From assembly GCA_003609755.1 (NCBI GenBank), contig AP017991.1, positions 3,179,501 through 3,243,500 of the forward strand: a stretch of 64,000 nucleotides of DNA. Direction: 5' to 3'. This DNA comes from Planktothrix agardhii NIES-204 (GTDB taxonomy: Bacteria > Cyanobacteriota > Cyanobacteriia > Cyanobacteriales > Microcoleaceae). The notes beneath the pieces were generated by a model. The model saw only the letters and a list, made by a program, of their open reading frames with translations. It was not told the origin of the DNA and ran no database searches. Position numbers and translations under genes: made by a program. This document shows positions 54,601-63,819 of the stretch, piece by piece (position 1 is the first letter of the stretch; every line of letters begins with the position of its first letter).

Positions 54601-57198
54601 TTAAGGGCAATTATGTGACTGAAGCAGAGCTAAAACTTTCTTCACACCTTCAGGGAAAATCACCACCAAACTACCCGGAGTTGCTTCACCCAGAGCAGTT
54701 TGAATAGCTTGCACTTCTTCGAGAATAATCTCATAATCAAAATCAGGATTTTCCTGTTTAACCCCAATTTCAATATATTTAGCGACTTCTCCCCGTTGAG
54801 ATCCTCGGTTATCCTCATCTTCCTTAATAATAATCCGCTCGAACATTTGGGCTGCTAATCGTCCTAATTCGGTAAAATCCTCCGGGCGTCGGTCTCCGGG
54901 CGCACAGACCACCCCAATTCTTTTCCCATCAGGCCAATTACGAACAAACTCCAGAATTGCTTGAAAACTGGCACGGTTATGGGCATAATCAAGTAAAACA
55001 TGGAAAGACTGGTAAGGAATTAAATTCATCCGTCCGGGGGTTTGTTCCACCGACATCTGGAATGTCCGCAAAGCCTGACTAATCTCCTCAATGGTGACTC
55101 CCTGGACATAGGCCGCTAAACTTGCGGCCAGAGCATTAGCAATCATAAAGGGAGCTAACCCCCGTAAGGTGAGGGGAACATTCGCCATCTGTTCCACCCG
55201 AATCATTTGATCTGCTTTTAAAAAGGATAAATAACCCGATTCATAAATCGCGGCAACTCCTCCCTGAGCAACGTGCTCACTAATAATTGGGTTATCAGCA
55301 TTTAGTGAAAAATAAGCCACTTTTGCTTTTACCTGTGATGCCATGGCTACAACTAAAGGATCATCGGCATTTAACACCGCATATTCACTAGCCGCCTTTG
55401 CCACAACGCTTTTCACCTCTGCCATCTCCTCCACGGTGTTAATATCCTGTAACCCCAGATGGTCTTCGGAAACATTCAACACCACTCCGACATCACAGCG
55501 ATTAAACCCCAACCCAGACCGGAGAATCCCCCCCCGGGCGGCTTCTAAAACCGCCAGTTCCACGGTGGGATCATTTAAAATTAAGGTGGCACTTTGAGGC
55601 CCGGTATTATCTCCGGCTTCTGCTAAAAAATCTCCGATATAAGTACCATCAGTGGTGGTAAAACCCACAACTTTTTTAGTTTTTTTAAGGATATGGGCGA
55701 TTAAGCGGGTGGTAGTAGTTTTACCGTTAGTTCCGGTAATGGCGGTAATCGGAATCTGACTAGAAGTTCCGGGGGGATAAAGCATATCCACAATCGGAAC
55801 TGCAACGTTTCGGGATTTGCCTTCATTGGGGTGAATGTGCATCCGTAACCCAGGGGCGGCGTTAACTTCCACAATCACCCCGTCCACTTCTCGCAGAGGG
55901 CGACTAATATCGGGGGCGGTAATATCAATTCCGGCAATATCTAAGCCAATAATTTGGGCGACGCGTTCGGCAATCCAAATATTTTCCGGGTGAATTTCAT
56001 CGGTTTTATCAATGGCAATGCCACCCGTACTTAAATTAGCAGTTGCCTTTAGATAACAAATATCTCCTTTTTTGGGAATACTTTCTAACCGATAGCCTTG
56101 TTGTTTTAAAATATCAATACTATTGCGATCAATTTCAATCCGAGTTAACATATTTTCGTGACCACTACCTCGACGGGGATCAAGGTTTGTTTCTTCGACT
56201 AATTCTATTAAATTTGAGCGACCATCTCCAATAACATGGGCTGGAACCCGTTGAGCTACCGCCACAACTTTTCCATCCACAACTAACACCCGATAATCAT
56301 TTCCTTGATAGTATCTTTCAACAATTATAGTGCCAATTTTTGATTCACTTTTAGCCATTTCGTAGGCGTTTTCCGCCTCGCTCCAGGTTTGAATATCTAG
56401 GGTAATACCTCTACCATGATTCCCGTCTAGCGGTTTTAAAACAATCGGGAATCCACCAATATCATCAATAGCTTTTTCTAAATCATCTAAACTATCAATA
56501 ACGGTTCCTTTGGGAACGGGTAAACGGGCTGCATCCAAAAGGGTTTTTGTGCCTTCTTTATCTCCAGCAAATTCAATTCCTAAAATACTGGTGCCGTCGG
56601 TTTGGGAAGATTGAATTCGTCGTTGTTTTTTGCCATAACCCAATTGAATTACATGGCGGGCGGGTAATTCTTTCCAGGGAATTCCACGAGCTTCAGCTTC
56701 TTGAACAATTGCCTCCGTTGTCGGGCCAAGTTGAGCCTCTGAGAAAATTTCTTGTAAGTCTTCTAAATCCTGCCGCAGTTCAGTTTCCCGATAAAATCCA
56801 TGATCAATTAAACTATGGCATAACCGCAGTGCCGACCTGGATACATAGCGTCCAGCTTTGGCTATTTTATATTCAAAGATCACTCGATAGACTCCGGGTT
56901 GGGAACTCGGACGAGTACAGCCAAAGTCTACGGGAATTCCGACTAATCTTTGCAATTCTAAGGCAACTTGTAGAACTACATCACTCATCAAGATTCCGGT
57001 CTTTAGATTTGTCAGGAAATCTTGATATTTTGGTTCAGTTAAATTGGGTAAAATTTCACAAAGTCCATCGCAGAAATCTGGAATTTCATGGGTGTAGCGA
57101 TTATCCTTTTCTAAATCGAGGTGAATAATAATCAGATTGTGAACATCAATACTCCAATAATTAGGCCCTGATAAGGTTTGAGTTTTTATAATTTTCAT
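54601..57198 (-). CDS. cphA: Cyanophycin synthetase
   Basis: An 865-residue enzyme that makes cyanophycin, a poly-aspartate with arginine side chains used as a nitrogen store, from Asp, Arg and ATP. The N-terminal domain begins KIIKTQTLSGPNYWSI. The ATP-grasp domain (about 210-470) includes FPIVLKPLDGNHGRGITLDI and EVNAAPGLRMH. The Mur-ligase-like half starts at ITGTNGKTTTTRLI (about 490). GGAGG lies seven bases before ATG 57196-57198. Length is near the usual 870-900. The cyanophycinase gene cphB, often adjacent, is not in this window. Confidence 0.95.
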   Translation of the reverse strand: MKIIKTQTLSGPNYWSIDVHNLIIIHLDLEKDNRYTHEIPDFCDGLCEILPNLTEPKYQDFLTNLKTGILMSDVVLQVALELQRLVGIPVDFGCTRPSSQPGVYRVIFEYKIAKAGRYVSRSALRLCHSLIDHGFYRETELRQDLEDLQEIFSEAQLGPTTEAIVQEAEARGIPWKELPARHVIQLGYGKKQRRIQSSQTDGTSILGIEFAGDKEGTKTLLDAARLPVPKGTVIDSLDDLEKAIDDIGGFPIVLKPLDGNHGRGITLDIQTWSEAENAYEMAKSESKIGTIIVERYYQGNDYRVLVVDGKVVAVAQRVPAHVIGDGRSNLIELVEETNLDPRRGSGHENMLTRIEIDRNSIDILKQQGYRLESIPKKGDICYLKATANLSTGGIAIDKTDEIHPENIWIAERVAQIIGLDIAGIDITAPDISRPLREVDGVIVEVNAAPGLRMHIHPNEGKSRNVAVPIVDMLYPPGTSSQIPITAITGTNGKTTTTRLIAHILKKTKKVVGFTTTDGTYIGDFLAEAGDNTGPQSATLILNDPTVELAVLEAARGGILRSGLGFNRCDVGVVLNVSEDHLGLQDINTVEEMAEVKSVVAKAASEYAVLNADDPLVVAMASQVKAKVAYFSLNADNPIISEHVAQGGVAAIYESGYLSFLKADQMIRVEQMANVPLTLRGLAPFMIANALAASLAAYVQGVTIEEISQALRTFQMSVEQTPGRMNLIPYQSFHVLLDYAHNRASFQAILEFVRNWPDGKRIGVVCAPGDRRPEDFTELGRLAAQMFERIIIKEDEDNRGSQRGEVAKYIEIGVKQENPDFDYEIILEEVQAIQTALGEATPGSLVVIFPEGVKKVLALLQSHNCP

Positions 57199-57551
57199 TG
57201 GTATTCCCTCCTAAACTAATGGATACAGCCATTTCAGCAATTCAATATCGAAATTAATTATCTCACAATTTAGGAATATATAAACACTAAAATGCCTGAA
57301 GTTGGACAAATTTGCCAAAATTTAAGGAAAATATTAGATTCTGTTAAGACTTTACAATCAACCCTACAATTCCCTGGAGCAAGGATTGACTAATTAATAA
57401 TGATTTAAACCCTAAGATCAGCTTTGGTTTTGAGAACATGACTAGCAACTGATCAAGCATCTCGAAGTAATTTTTTAGATCTCTTTTAAAGATTAATAGA
57501 AATCTATAGCAATCCGTGCCGAGGTTATGATTATTTTTTGACCTGCTAAAT
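57199..57551. other. Divergent intergenic region upstream of cphA, no gene seen
   Basis: AT-rich DNA expected to hold the cphA promoter. I see no frame, RNA gene or repeat to call before the hairpin element at 57560. Confidence 0.4.
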
Positions 57552-57559
57552 TATAGATG

Positions 57560-57594
57560 GAATCCCTGCCCGTTTACGCCGGGGAGGATGTCAA
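57560..57594. mobile_element. Possible solitary end of an IS200/IS605-type element
   Basis: GAATCCCTGCCCGTTTACGC followed by CGGGGAGGATGTCAA resembles the right-end hairpin found next to tnpB genes in cyanobacteria. CCT and CCCG pair with CGGG and AGG across one mismatch. No tnpA or tnpB frame remains nearby, so it would be a solo end, a MITE or a remnant. It ends about 75 bases before trpB. Confidence 0.45.
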
Positions 57595-57669
57595 TTTCTA
57601 TATCGAAAAAACAGGGTGGGTCGATCTATAATTATAAAATTGTTCTTCAGTAATTATTTCCCAATCGCC

Positions 57670-58920
57670 GTGACTACCACTCCCTTACCTCCCAACCCCC
57701 AACGCCCCGCCACAAAACGCCCAGACCTGCTCGGACGCTTCGGACAATTTGGGGGCAAATATGTCCCAGAAACCCTAATGCCCGCCTTAGCTGAACTGGA
57801 AACAGCCTATAATCATTATCGTCAAGATCCTGAATTCCAAGCCGAACTACAAAGCCTGCTGAAAGACTATGTGGGACGACCTAGCCCCCTATATTTCGCC
57901 GAACGCCTCACCCAATATTATGCCAGACCCGACGGCACTGGCCCACAAATTTATCTGAAACGGGAAGACCTCAACCACACCGGAGCCCATAAAATTAATA
58001 ACGCCCTCGCCCAAGCCCTATTAGCCAAAAAAATGGGCAAACAGCGCATTATTGCCGAAACCGGGGCGGGTCAACATGGGGTAGCCACGGCAACGGTTTG
58101 CGCCCGCTATGGCCTAGACTGTGTGATTTATATGGGTATTCATGACATGGAACGTCAAGCCCTAAATGTGTTTAGAATGCGACTATTAGGGGCGGAAGTT
58201 CGCCCGGTGGAAGCGGGTACGGGAACCTTAAAAGATGCCACTTCTGAGGCCATCCGCGACTGGGTAACTAACGTTGAAACCACCCATTATATTCTAGGTT
58301 CCGTGGCTGGCCCCCATCCCTATCCCATGATTGTTCGGGATTTCCATAATGTGATTGGGGTAGAAACCCGCGCCCAATGTTTGGAAAAATGGGGCGGTTT
58401 ACCTGATATTTTATTAGCCTGTGTCGGAGGTGGCTCTAACGCCATGGGGCTGTTTAATGAGTTTGTCCATGAAACCTCTGTGCGTCTAATTGGGGTTGAA
58501 GCCGCCGGGTCGGGGGTAGAAACGGGAAAACACGCTGCTACCCTCACCCATGGCCGGGTGGGAGTGTTACACGGGGCGATGAGTTATCTTTTACAGGATG
58601 ATGATGGCCAAATTATGGAAGCCCATTCGATTAGTGCGGGTTTAGATTATCCGGGGGTGGGGCCAGAACATAGTTATTTAAAAGATTTGGGTCGGGCGGA
58701 ATATTATAGCGTTACTGACCAGCAAGCGTTAGATGCGTTTCAACGGTTATGCCGTTTGGAGGGAATTATTCCAGCCTTGGAAACTGCCCATGCGATCGCC
58801 TATTTAGAAACCCTTTGTCCTCAATTAAAAGGCAGTCCTCGGATTATTTTAAATTGTTCAGGACGGGGAGATAAAGATGTTCAAACGGTACAAAAATTCT
58901 TGAATCATCCTAATAGTTAA
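57670..58920 (+). CDS. trpB: Tryptophan synthase beta chain
   Basis: A 416-residue PLP enzyme that joins indole and serine to make tryptophan, acting with the alpha subunit. I start it at GTG 57670, giving the normal cyanobacterial N-terminus TTTPLPP...; an upstream GTG at 57616 adds 18 unconserved residues. [20 protein letters not shown], the PLP lysine segment [32 protein letters not shown] and [10 protein letters not shown] are all present. No other trp gene is adjacent, as usual in cyanobacteria. Confidence 0.94.
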   Translation: MTTTPLPPNPQRPATKRPDLLGRFGQFGGKYVPETLMPALAELETAYNHYRQDPEFQAELQSLLKDYVGRPSPLYFAERLTQYYARPDGTGPQIYLKREDLNHTGAHKINNALAQALLAKKMGKQRIIAETGAGQHGVATATVCARYGLDCVIYMGIHDMERQALNVFRMRLLGAEVRPVEAGTGTLKDATSEAIRDWVTNVETTHYILGSVAGPHPYPMIVRDFHNVIGVETRAQCLEKWGGLPDILLACVGGGSNAMGLFNEFVHETSVRLIGVEAAGSGVETGKHAATLTHGRVGVLHGAMSYLLQDDDGQIMEAHSISAGLDYPGVGPEHSYLKDLGRAEYYSVTDQQALDAFQRLCRLEGIIPALETAHAIAYLETLCPQLKGSPRIILNCSGRGDKDVQTVQKFLNHPNS

Positions 58921-58973
58921 ATCAATCATTAAAAGCAGAATTGTTTGTAGGAAGGATGGGTGATACTAGAACA

Positions 58974-59744
58974 TTATTGGTTATGTCGCAAAAAAGCACG
59001 TAGCCTTTCAAGTTCATCGTTTTGTAAACACTTAGCAAAAGAACGATTAGCTCGCGCATTTGGATGGGGAAGAAATGTAAACAATCTTTGATTCCCCCCT
59101 ATTTCAATCGATTCGGATAGCAATTTTTCTGGGGGAATTTCAAATTCCCTTTGAATAACTTTTCTTGCAGGTGTTCCTAAGACGACTATCACCCTTGCTT
59201 TTGCTAGTTCTAAAATCCTCATTGAATAGGCTTGTACACATTGCTCTTGCGCTTGTTCTACACCAATTTCGTGATGGGATTTGCAATGCACAATTTCTGT
59301 CAGCGCATAATCGAATCCTGGGATAACATCTCGTTGAAGAAGTTCAATCGCACGTTTCCTCACTGCTGCCCAAAATTGAGTAACGCGACTATAGGTTCCA
59401 TCTGTTTGCAACGATTTTGTCCCATCCAGAATCCAGGTTTTATGTCCTCCTTCAAAACGATAATTAAAATAATCATGGACTTCTTTCGATGACCAATCCC
59501 AAGTAGGATAAGCTTCATCACCACCAATTGATGGATTGGAACTGAGAAATAGAATGGGTGCTTTCTCTATTTCCCCACTCCACGGTTCAGGAACTTGGAA
59601 TTTTTGTAAGCTGAGGGTATTTTGATACTCAACAATTGTACGACAAAGGTTTTCAGCAGCAGAATCCCCTAGGCATTGTTGTGCATGGGGGCAATTAACA
59701 ATTTCATCTAGGAGAGTTTTTTCGGTCATTTCCTTATCGGACAT
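58974..59744 (-). CDS. Uracil-DNA-glycosylase-superfamily-like protein
   Basis: About 256 residues from ATG 59742-59744, with AAAGG five bases before it; an in-frame TTG at 59771 would instead overlap the upstream gene by four bases. The layout fits the UDG superfamily: ILFLSSNPSIGGDEAYP (motif I position), ARVIVVLGTPARKVIQ in the middle and FTFLPHPNARANR (motif II position). Two Cys near the N-terminus and one in VHCKSHHE could hold a cluster as in family 4/5 enzymes, but the spacing is not convincing. Substrate unknown. It ends a compact three-gene group. Confidence 0.6.
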   Translation of the reverse strand: MSDKEMTEKTLLDEIVNCPHAQQCLGDSAAENLCRTIVEYQNTLSLQKFQVPEPWSGEIEKAPILFLSSNPSIGGDEAYPTWDWSSKEVHDYFNYRFEGGHKTWILDGTKSLQTDGTYSRVTQFWAAVRKRAIELLQRDVIPGFDYALTEIVHCKSHHEIGVEQAQEQCVQAYSMRILELAKARVIVVLGTPARKVIQREFEIPPEKLLSESIEIGGNQRLFTFLPHPNARANRSFAKCLQNDELERLRAFLRHNQ

Positions 59745-59767
59745 AAAACCTTTCCATGCAACAAGTT

Positions 59768-60046
59768 TCAATCGCTCTGGCGAACTTCAAGGCTAAATAG
59801 GCGTCCTTCCAGTGGCTCGTATTCATCTTCCAATAGCCAGAGTTGAGCTTCTTCATAGTTCTGAAAAGCTTTTACAAGACTATAACGCTCAGAGGGGTCG
59901 AAAATATAACAACCCTCCATTTTGTCACCTAGTAACAGCAAGATGTAGGGTGGTGATTGCATTGAATCTACCCAAACTTCTAAGAAGTTCCAATCATCTT
60001 TCACTAGGTCGGGTGCGAGGAATTGCGTGGTATCGGTTGTTTGCAT
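59768..60046 (-). CDS. Small acidic protein of unknown function
   Basis: A 92-residue protein from ATG 60044-60046 (the preceding TTG is also in frame). It is acidic and aromatic: DDWNFLEVWVDSM, then YILLLLGDKMEGCYIFDPSE, then EAQLWLLEDEYEPLEGRLF. I do not recognise the family. It starts inside the end of the upstream gene (53-base overlap) and ends 23 bases before the UDG-like gene. As an acidic partner of a basic neighbour it could be an immunity or antitoxin-like protein, which is speculation. Confidence 0.6.
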   Translation of the reverse strand: MQTTDTTQFLAPDLVKDDWNFLEVWVDSMQSPPYILLLLGDKMEGCYIFDPSERYSLVKAFQNYEEAQLWLLEDEYEPLEGRLFSLEVRQSD

Positions 60047-60332
60047 CAATTTTTACCTCACCGTAGAACAAAGGAGTTCTTGAACCGTCTGGACTCATCC
60101 GATAACCGATTGCTTCAGTAAAAAATAGCCCATAGCGCTCGTAATTCCGAACGCTGCCCGTGTATTCACCTCTTTCTATAATAGCTTGAGCAACTTGTAG
60201 CATCGTATCTTCATCATTGAAAACATGAATTGCTCGCCCTCGTAGGAGTAATCTCTGTGATTGAGGGGTGTTTGGTAGATGTTTAGGAATATGTTTAGGA
60301 TCTAGAAAAATCTCACGGCTAATTCCGCTCAT
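59994..60332 (-). CDS. DUF6972-like small basic protein, possible toxin domain
   Basis: A 112-residue protein. The second half, YTGSVRNYERYGLFFTEAIG then YRMSPDGSRTPLFYGEVKID and YHAIPRTRPS, resembles a domain seen as a stand-alone protein and as the C-terminal end of large polymorphic-toxin-like proteins. His and Arg near the end (YHAIPRTRP) could be catalytic. The N-terminal part has GRAIHVFNDEDTMLQVAQAII. It leads the group of three overlapping or abutting genes. I recall this domain as DUF6972 but could not check it. Confidence 0.55.
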   Translation of the reverse strand: MSGISREIFLDPKHIPKHLPNTPQSQRLLLRGRAIHVFNDEDTMLQVAQAIIERGEYTGSVRNYERYGLFFTEAIGYRMSPDGSRTPLFYGEVKIDANNRYHAIPRTRPSER

Positions 60333-60537
60333 AATGCTCAGGCTATTGCGCTCCCTGAGAATATTACAGACTAAAATGGGTTAAAAATACCGAACAGGGT
60401 TACGTCCATCACCGAAACCGGAAGCCACAACTAGGAATATTGACAAAAATCATAATTTATGCTGTAAACTAAAAGCGATCGCAATTTCCCAGACCTCTCG
60501 CAACATTACCGCGTCAACAATATAGCCAGAATAAACT

Positions 60538-61053
60538 ATGTTTAAGTTACCTGTAATGGGAATAGTCTTATTATTGGGAGGGTGTACATTTTTATCGAAA
60601 ACTAACTTAATTTCCCCATCTTTACCGGAGGTAAAACCTATTTTAGCTTCAAATTCTTCTAATATTGAACAATTAGAATTATCGGTTTATCAGCAAGTCA
60701 ATGAATATCGAAAATCCAAGAATTTACCTCCGTTAAAACTTGACCCTAATATTAGTGAACAGTCCCGAATTCATAGCTATGCAATGGCTAATGGGAAGGT
60801 TGCTTTTGGTCATGGGGGTGCGGAAGCTCGGTTTCAAAACATTAGTAAGTTTGCTCCATGGCGAGAAATTGCCGAGAATGTGGCTTTTAATTCTGGTTAT
60901 TCTAACCCAGGAAAAGAAGCAGTTGAAGGATGGATAGAAAGTCCGGGTCATCAACGAAATATGGTGGGAAATTTTGACTTAACTGGAGTGGGTATTGTTA
61001 AAAATGCTAAGGGAGAGTATTATTTTACTCAGATTTTTGTTGGGAAAAGATAG
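60538..61053 (+). CDS. CAP (SCP/PR1-like) domain lipoprotein
   Basis: A 171-residue lipoprotein: signal IVLLLGGC with lipobox Cys16, a Ser/Pro linker, then one CAP domain. Markers are VNEYRKSKNLPPLKLDPNIS, the HSYAMANGKVAFGHGG segment with the conserved His, EIAENVAFNS, and GWIESPGHQRNMVGNFDLTGVGI. These are the residues of the CAP cleft (two His, two Glu). Role unknown; cell-surface. It is followed by a dispersed repeat. Confidence 0.88.
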   Translation: MFKLPVMGIVLLLGGCTFLSKTNLISPSLPEVKPILASNSSNIEQLELSVYQQVNEYRKSKNLPPLKLDPNISEQSRIHSYAMANGKVAFGHGGAEARFQNISKFAPWREIAENVAFNSGYSNPGKEAVEGWIESPGHQRNMVGNFDLTGVGIVKNAKGEYYFTQIFVGKR

Positions 61054-61062
61054 TTAGGAATG

Positions 61063-61131
61063 GGGATCACGGATTTAAGAGGATTTCACGGATTTCACGG
61101 ATTTTAATCTGTGTTAATCTGCCTAATCCTC
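61063..61131. repeat. Dispersed repeat (GATTTCACGGATTTCACGGA type), copy 2
   Basis: A diverged copy of the element at 33579-33658, with GATCACGGATTT, GATTTCACGGATTTCACGG and GTGTTAATCTG units, lying just after the stop of the CAP gene. Confidence 0.65.
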
Positions 61132-61168
61132 AATAGGGTAAAATTAATTGAAACTGTTTTAAAATAAT

Positions 61169-61795
61169 ATGTCTAACTTTCAAGTTTGTGATGGGGATAT
61201 TTCCGAAGCATTATTATCTGAATATCTGACCGCAGATGCTTTAGCGGTAGATACGGAAACAATGGGGTTATTACCTTGGCGCGATCGCCTTTGCTTAATT
61301 CAAATTTGTGATCCTAAAGGTCAAGTGACCGCCATTAGAATTGCCAAGGGTCAAAAAGAAGCTCCTAATTTAAAACAACTCCTAGAAGCTCCTAATATTC
61401 TGAAGGTATTCCATTTTGCTCGATTTGATATTGCTACAATTCGTTATTATTTAGGGATTGAAGTTAATCCGATTTTTTGTACTAAAATTGCTAGTAAATT
61501 AGTTAGAACTTATACCGGAAAACATGGACTGAAAGAGTTAGTTCAGGAATTGGAGAAAGTCGAACTAGATAAAACCTCCCAAAGTTCGGACTGGGGAAAT
61601 GCGAGTAATTTATCGGACAATCAATTAAATTATGCCGCCAATGATGTGCGCTATTTATTAAATGTGCAGAAAAATCTGGTTTCTATGCTAGAGCGAGAAG
61701 ACCGTTTAGAACTCGCACAACAATGTTTTTCCTGTTTACCTGTACTTGTGACCTTGGATTTATTACAATTTAATGGTATTTTTGAACATCATTAA
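61169..61795 (+). CDS. RNase D-type 3'-5' exonuclease
   Basis: A 208-residue DEDDy exonuclease. Motif I LAVDTETMGL, then RDRLCLIQICDPKG, motif II FHFARFDIATI and motif III YAANDVRYLL (Tyr and Asp) are complete. It lacks the HRDC domain of enterobacterial RNase D, as the short cyanobacterial proteins usually do. Expected to trim 3' ends of tRNA or other RNA. It is followed by the 96-bp repeat array. Confidence 0.88.
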   Translation: MSNFQVCDGDISEALLSEYLTADALAVDTETMGLLPWRDRLCLIQICDPKGQVTAIRIAKGQKEAPNLKQLLEAPNILKVFHFARFDIATIRYYLGIEVNPIFCTKIASKLVRTYTGKHGLKELVQELEKVELDKTSQSSDWGNASNLSDNQLNYAANDVRYLLNVQKNLVSMLEREDRLELAQQCFSCLPVLVTLDLLQFNGIFEHH

Positions 61796-61811
61796 ATTTT
61801 AACGCCTAATT

Positions 61812-62335
61812 CTAATCGGGATATTCTGAAAAAAAAAATTCCCCCAACCTAAGTTGAAGGAAAACCATCAGGGTGCATCTACTCTTGCTTATTCGTTTAG
61901 AATTATTTCTGATCGGGATATTCTTAAAAAAAATTCCCCCAACCTAAGTTGAAGGAAACCATCAGGGTGCATCTACTTTTGTTTATTCTTTTAGGATTAT
62001 TTCTGATCGGGATATTCTCAAAAAAAAATTCCCCCAACCTAAGTTGAAGGAAAACCATCAGAGTGCATCTATTTTTGTTTATTCTTTTAAGATTATTTCT
62101 GATCGGGATATTCTCAAAAAAAAATTCCCCCAACCTAAGTTGAAGGAAAACCATCAGAGTGCATCTATTTTTGTTTATTCTTTTAGGATTATTTCTGATC
62201 GGGATATTCTCAAAAAAAATTCTCCCAACCTAAGTTGAAGGAAAACCATCAGGGTGCATCTACTCTTACTTATTCCTGGGCGATTGGTTCTGATCAGGAT
62301 ATTCTCAAAAAAAAATTTCCCCAACCTAAATATGA
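61812..62335. repeat. Tandem array of about 96-bp units (five full plus one partial)
   Basis: The segment ATCGGGATATTCT recurs at 61815, 61912, 62006, 62102, 62198 and (as ATCAGG) 62293, i.e. every 94-97 bases. Each unit holds an A run, TTCCCCCAACCTAAGTTGAA, CATCAGGGTGCATCTA and an AT-rich part. Unit lengths are not multiples of three and reading frames change, so it is not coding. CAACCTAAGTTG can form a small hairpin. There is no spacer diversity, so it is not CRISPR. Function unknown. Confidence 0.85.
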
Positions 62336-62371
62336 AATCCAATTATAGATGCTACAGATTATCCCTCCACC

Positions 62372-62411
62372 CCTCCTGTAGAGACTTTGTATGCAACGTC
62401 TCTACAGGAGG
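62372..62411. repeat. 14-bp perfect inverted repeat (CCTCCTGTAGAGAC)
   Basis: CCTCCTGTAGAGAC (62372-62385) and GTCTCTACAGGAGG (62398-62411) flank a 12-base loop containing TATGCAA. It is of the GTAGAGAC/GTCTCTAC palindrome type also seen at 17714-17741. No T run follows, so terminator function is uncertain. Confidence 0.75.
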
Positions 62412-62520
62412 AATATGTAGCAAACATTTCATGATGGAATATTATTTAATCAAATTGAAGAATTATTAAATAAATTCTGATATCCTTTAAATTATCCTAT
62501 AAGTTGTTGGCTTATTTGAG

Positions 62521-62661
62521 TTGAAAAATGAAACCGTACCTGCTAAATGGACTATTTACAAAGATAAAACATCAAGGACAATATTAACGCAGGAAGAACG
62601 GCAATGTCAAATAATTGCTGGGCGATTTCCTAACAGTCAATGTGGGCTTTGGATTCTCTAA
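62521..62661 (+). pseudogene. Short frame, possible gene remnant beside the methyltransferase
   Basis: A 46-codon frame from TTG 62521 reads TVPAKWTIYKDKTSRTILTQ then EERQCQIIAGRFPNSQ and ends at TAA 62659-62661, 11 bases from the convergent methyltransferase stop. Composition is protein-like. I do not recognise the family. It could be the tail of a lost gene, perhaps the missing restriction partner, but that is a guess. Confidence 0.3.
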
Positions 62662-62672
62662 AATATAACAGA

Positions 62673-63773
62673 TTAGCTCCATAATTCCGGTTGGATATAC
62701 TCTGCTATTTGTTGAGGTGAATTATTTGTCTTGTTACCTTTTCCATTTAGTTTACGATCTACAGGTCTATCTTTGCCACGAATATCAGCAGCAAAAGCCG
62801 ATTCTTCATAAAGTAAACGATCTTCCAACTCTTGTAAATGATATTCTTCCGGGTATATTTTCGCCTGACTGCGTTCGGTTGCCCTTTCACCTACTTGCAC
62901 ATCAAAACGAAATTTATCAATTGACTCCCCGGTTTTTTCTACATAATTTCGTAGAGTTTTTAAATTGGGAAAATAACCGCGATCATCTGGTTTTCCACTT
63001 AACCGCCGTTGGGCAATTTGATAATATTTATCATCGGTTTCTGCCCCTAAAAAATGACGTTCGTGATCTGTTGCTACAACTGCCACCGTACCCGATCCCA
63101 TATAGGGATCAAGTACAATCTCACCTTTTAAAGTTGTCACTAATACAATTCTAGCAATCAAGTCTTCTGGAAATTGACAAGGATGTATTGTTTGTTCTTC
63201 GTGATTATGTTTGACATTCCGAAACATCCAAATATCGCCGGGGTTTTTTCCGTCTGGGTTGCAGGAAAGTTGACCCTTGCGATCGCCTCGGAAATGCTTT
63301 TTGTTTTGATACTTTTGCGGGACTCTGATGGCATCTAAATTAAATGTATAACTGTCGGATTTTGTAAACCAAAGGATCGTTTCATGGCGACAAGAAAATT
63401 TTTTTTGAGCGTGAAGTCCATGCTGTCTCGCCCAGATAATTCTATTCCGAGGAATTAAGCCGCAAGATTCTAAAATGGGAAAAAAACGAACGTCTAGGGG
63501 TATTAACATTCCTCGGTCGGAAAAAGCACCGATTTGCCAGAAAAGTGAACCAGATTTTTTCAGAACACGACTACATTCTTGCAGTACAATTGTCTGTTCT
63601 TCTAGGTAAATTTCCAGAGCTTTTCTGGCTTCATATTCCTTACCTAAATTGTATGGTGGTGAGGATACAACTAAGTCAACACATTCATCGGGTAAGTTTT
63701 TTAGCAGTTCAATGCAATTCCCTGGAAAAATTTTATCTAGTGGGATATGTTTTTTATCCTGGTGATGTTCCAT
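62673..63773 (-). CDS. Site-specific DNA methyltransferase (beta-class, N4/N6 type)
   Basis: A 366-residue amino-methyltransferase. Catalytic motif IV is SPPYNLGKEY (about residue 36) and the AdoMet motif I is LDPYMGSGTVAVVA (about 217); this order marks the beta class, and SPPY is often found in N4-cytosine enzymes. NRIIWARQHG and HPCQFPEDLIARIV are usual supporting segments. A C-terminal extension (about 270-366) may help target recognition. AAAGGTG lies eight bases before ATG 63771-63773. No restriction enzyme gene is visible, so it looks orphan within this window. Confidence 0.88.
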   Translation of the reverse strand: MEHHQDKKHIPLDKIFPGNCIELLKNLPDECVDLVVSSPPYNLGKEYEARKALEIYLEEQTIVLQECSRVLKKSGSLFWQIGAFSDRGMLIPLDVRFFPILESCGLIPRNRIIWARQHGLHAQKKFSCRHETILWFTKSDSYTFNLDAIRVPQKYQNKKHFRGDRKGQLSCNPDGKNPGDIWMFRNVKHNHEEQTIHPCQFPEDLIARIVLVTTLKGEIVLDPYMGSGTVAVVATDHERHFLGAETDDKYYQIAQRRLSGKPDDRGYFPNLKTLRNYVEKTGESIDKFRFDVQVGERATERSQAKIYPEEYHLQELEDRLLYEESAFAADIRGKDRPVDRKLNGKGNKTNNSPQQIAEYIQPELWS

Positions 63774-63819
63774 TATAATTCACCTTTCAATTGAGATGAT
63801 TTAATTATCCCTAAAATAA

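Noticed and set aside
61812-62335. CRISPR array
   Set aside because: The whole 96-base unit is conserved, there are no unique spacers of similar size and no cas genes nearby.
61924-62469. Small open frames in and just after the 96-bp array
   Set aside because: Repeat-derived frames that change with unit length; no initiation signals.
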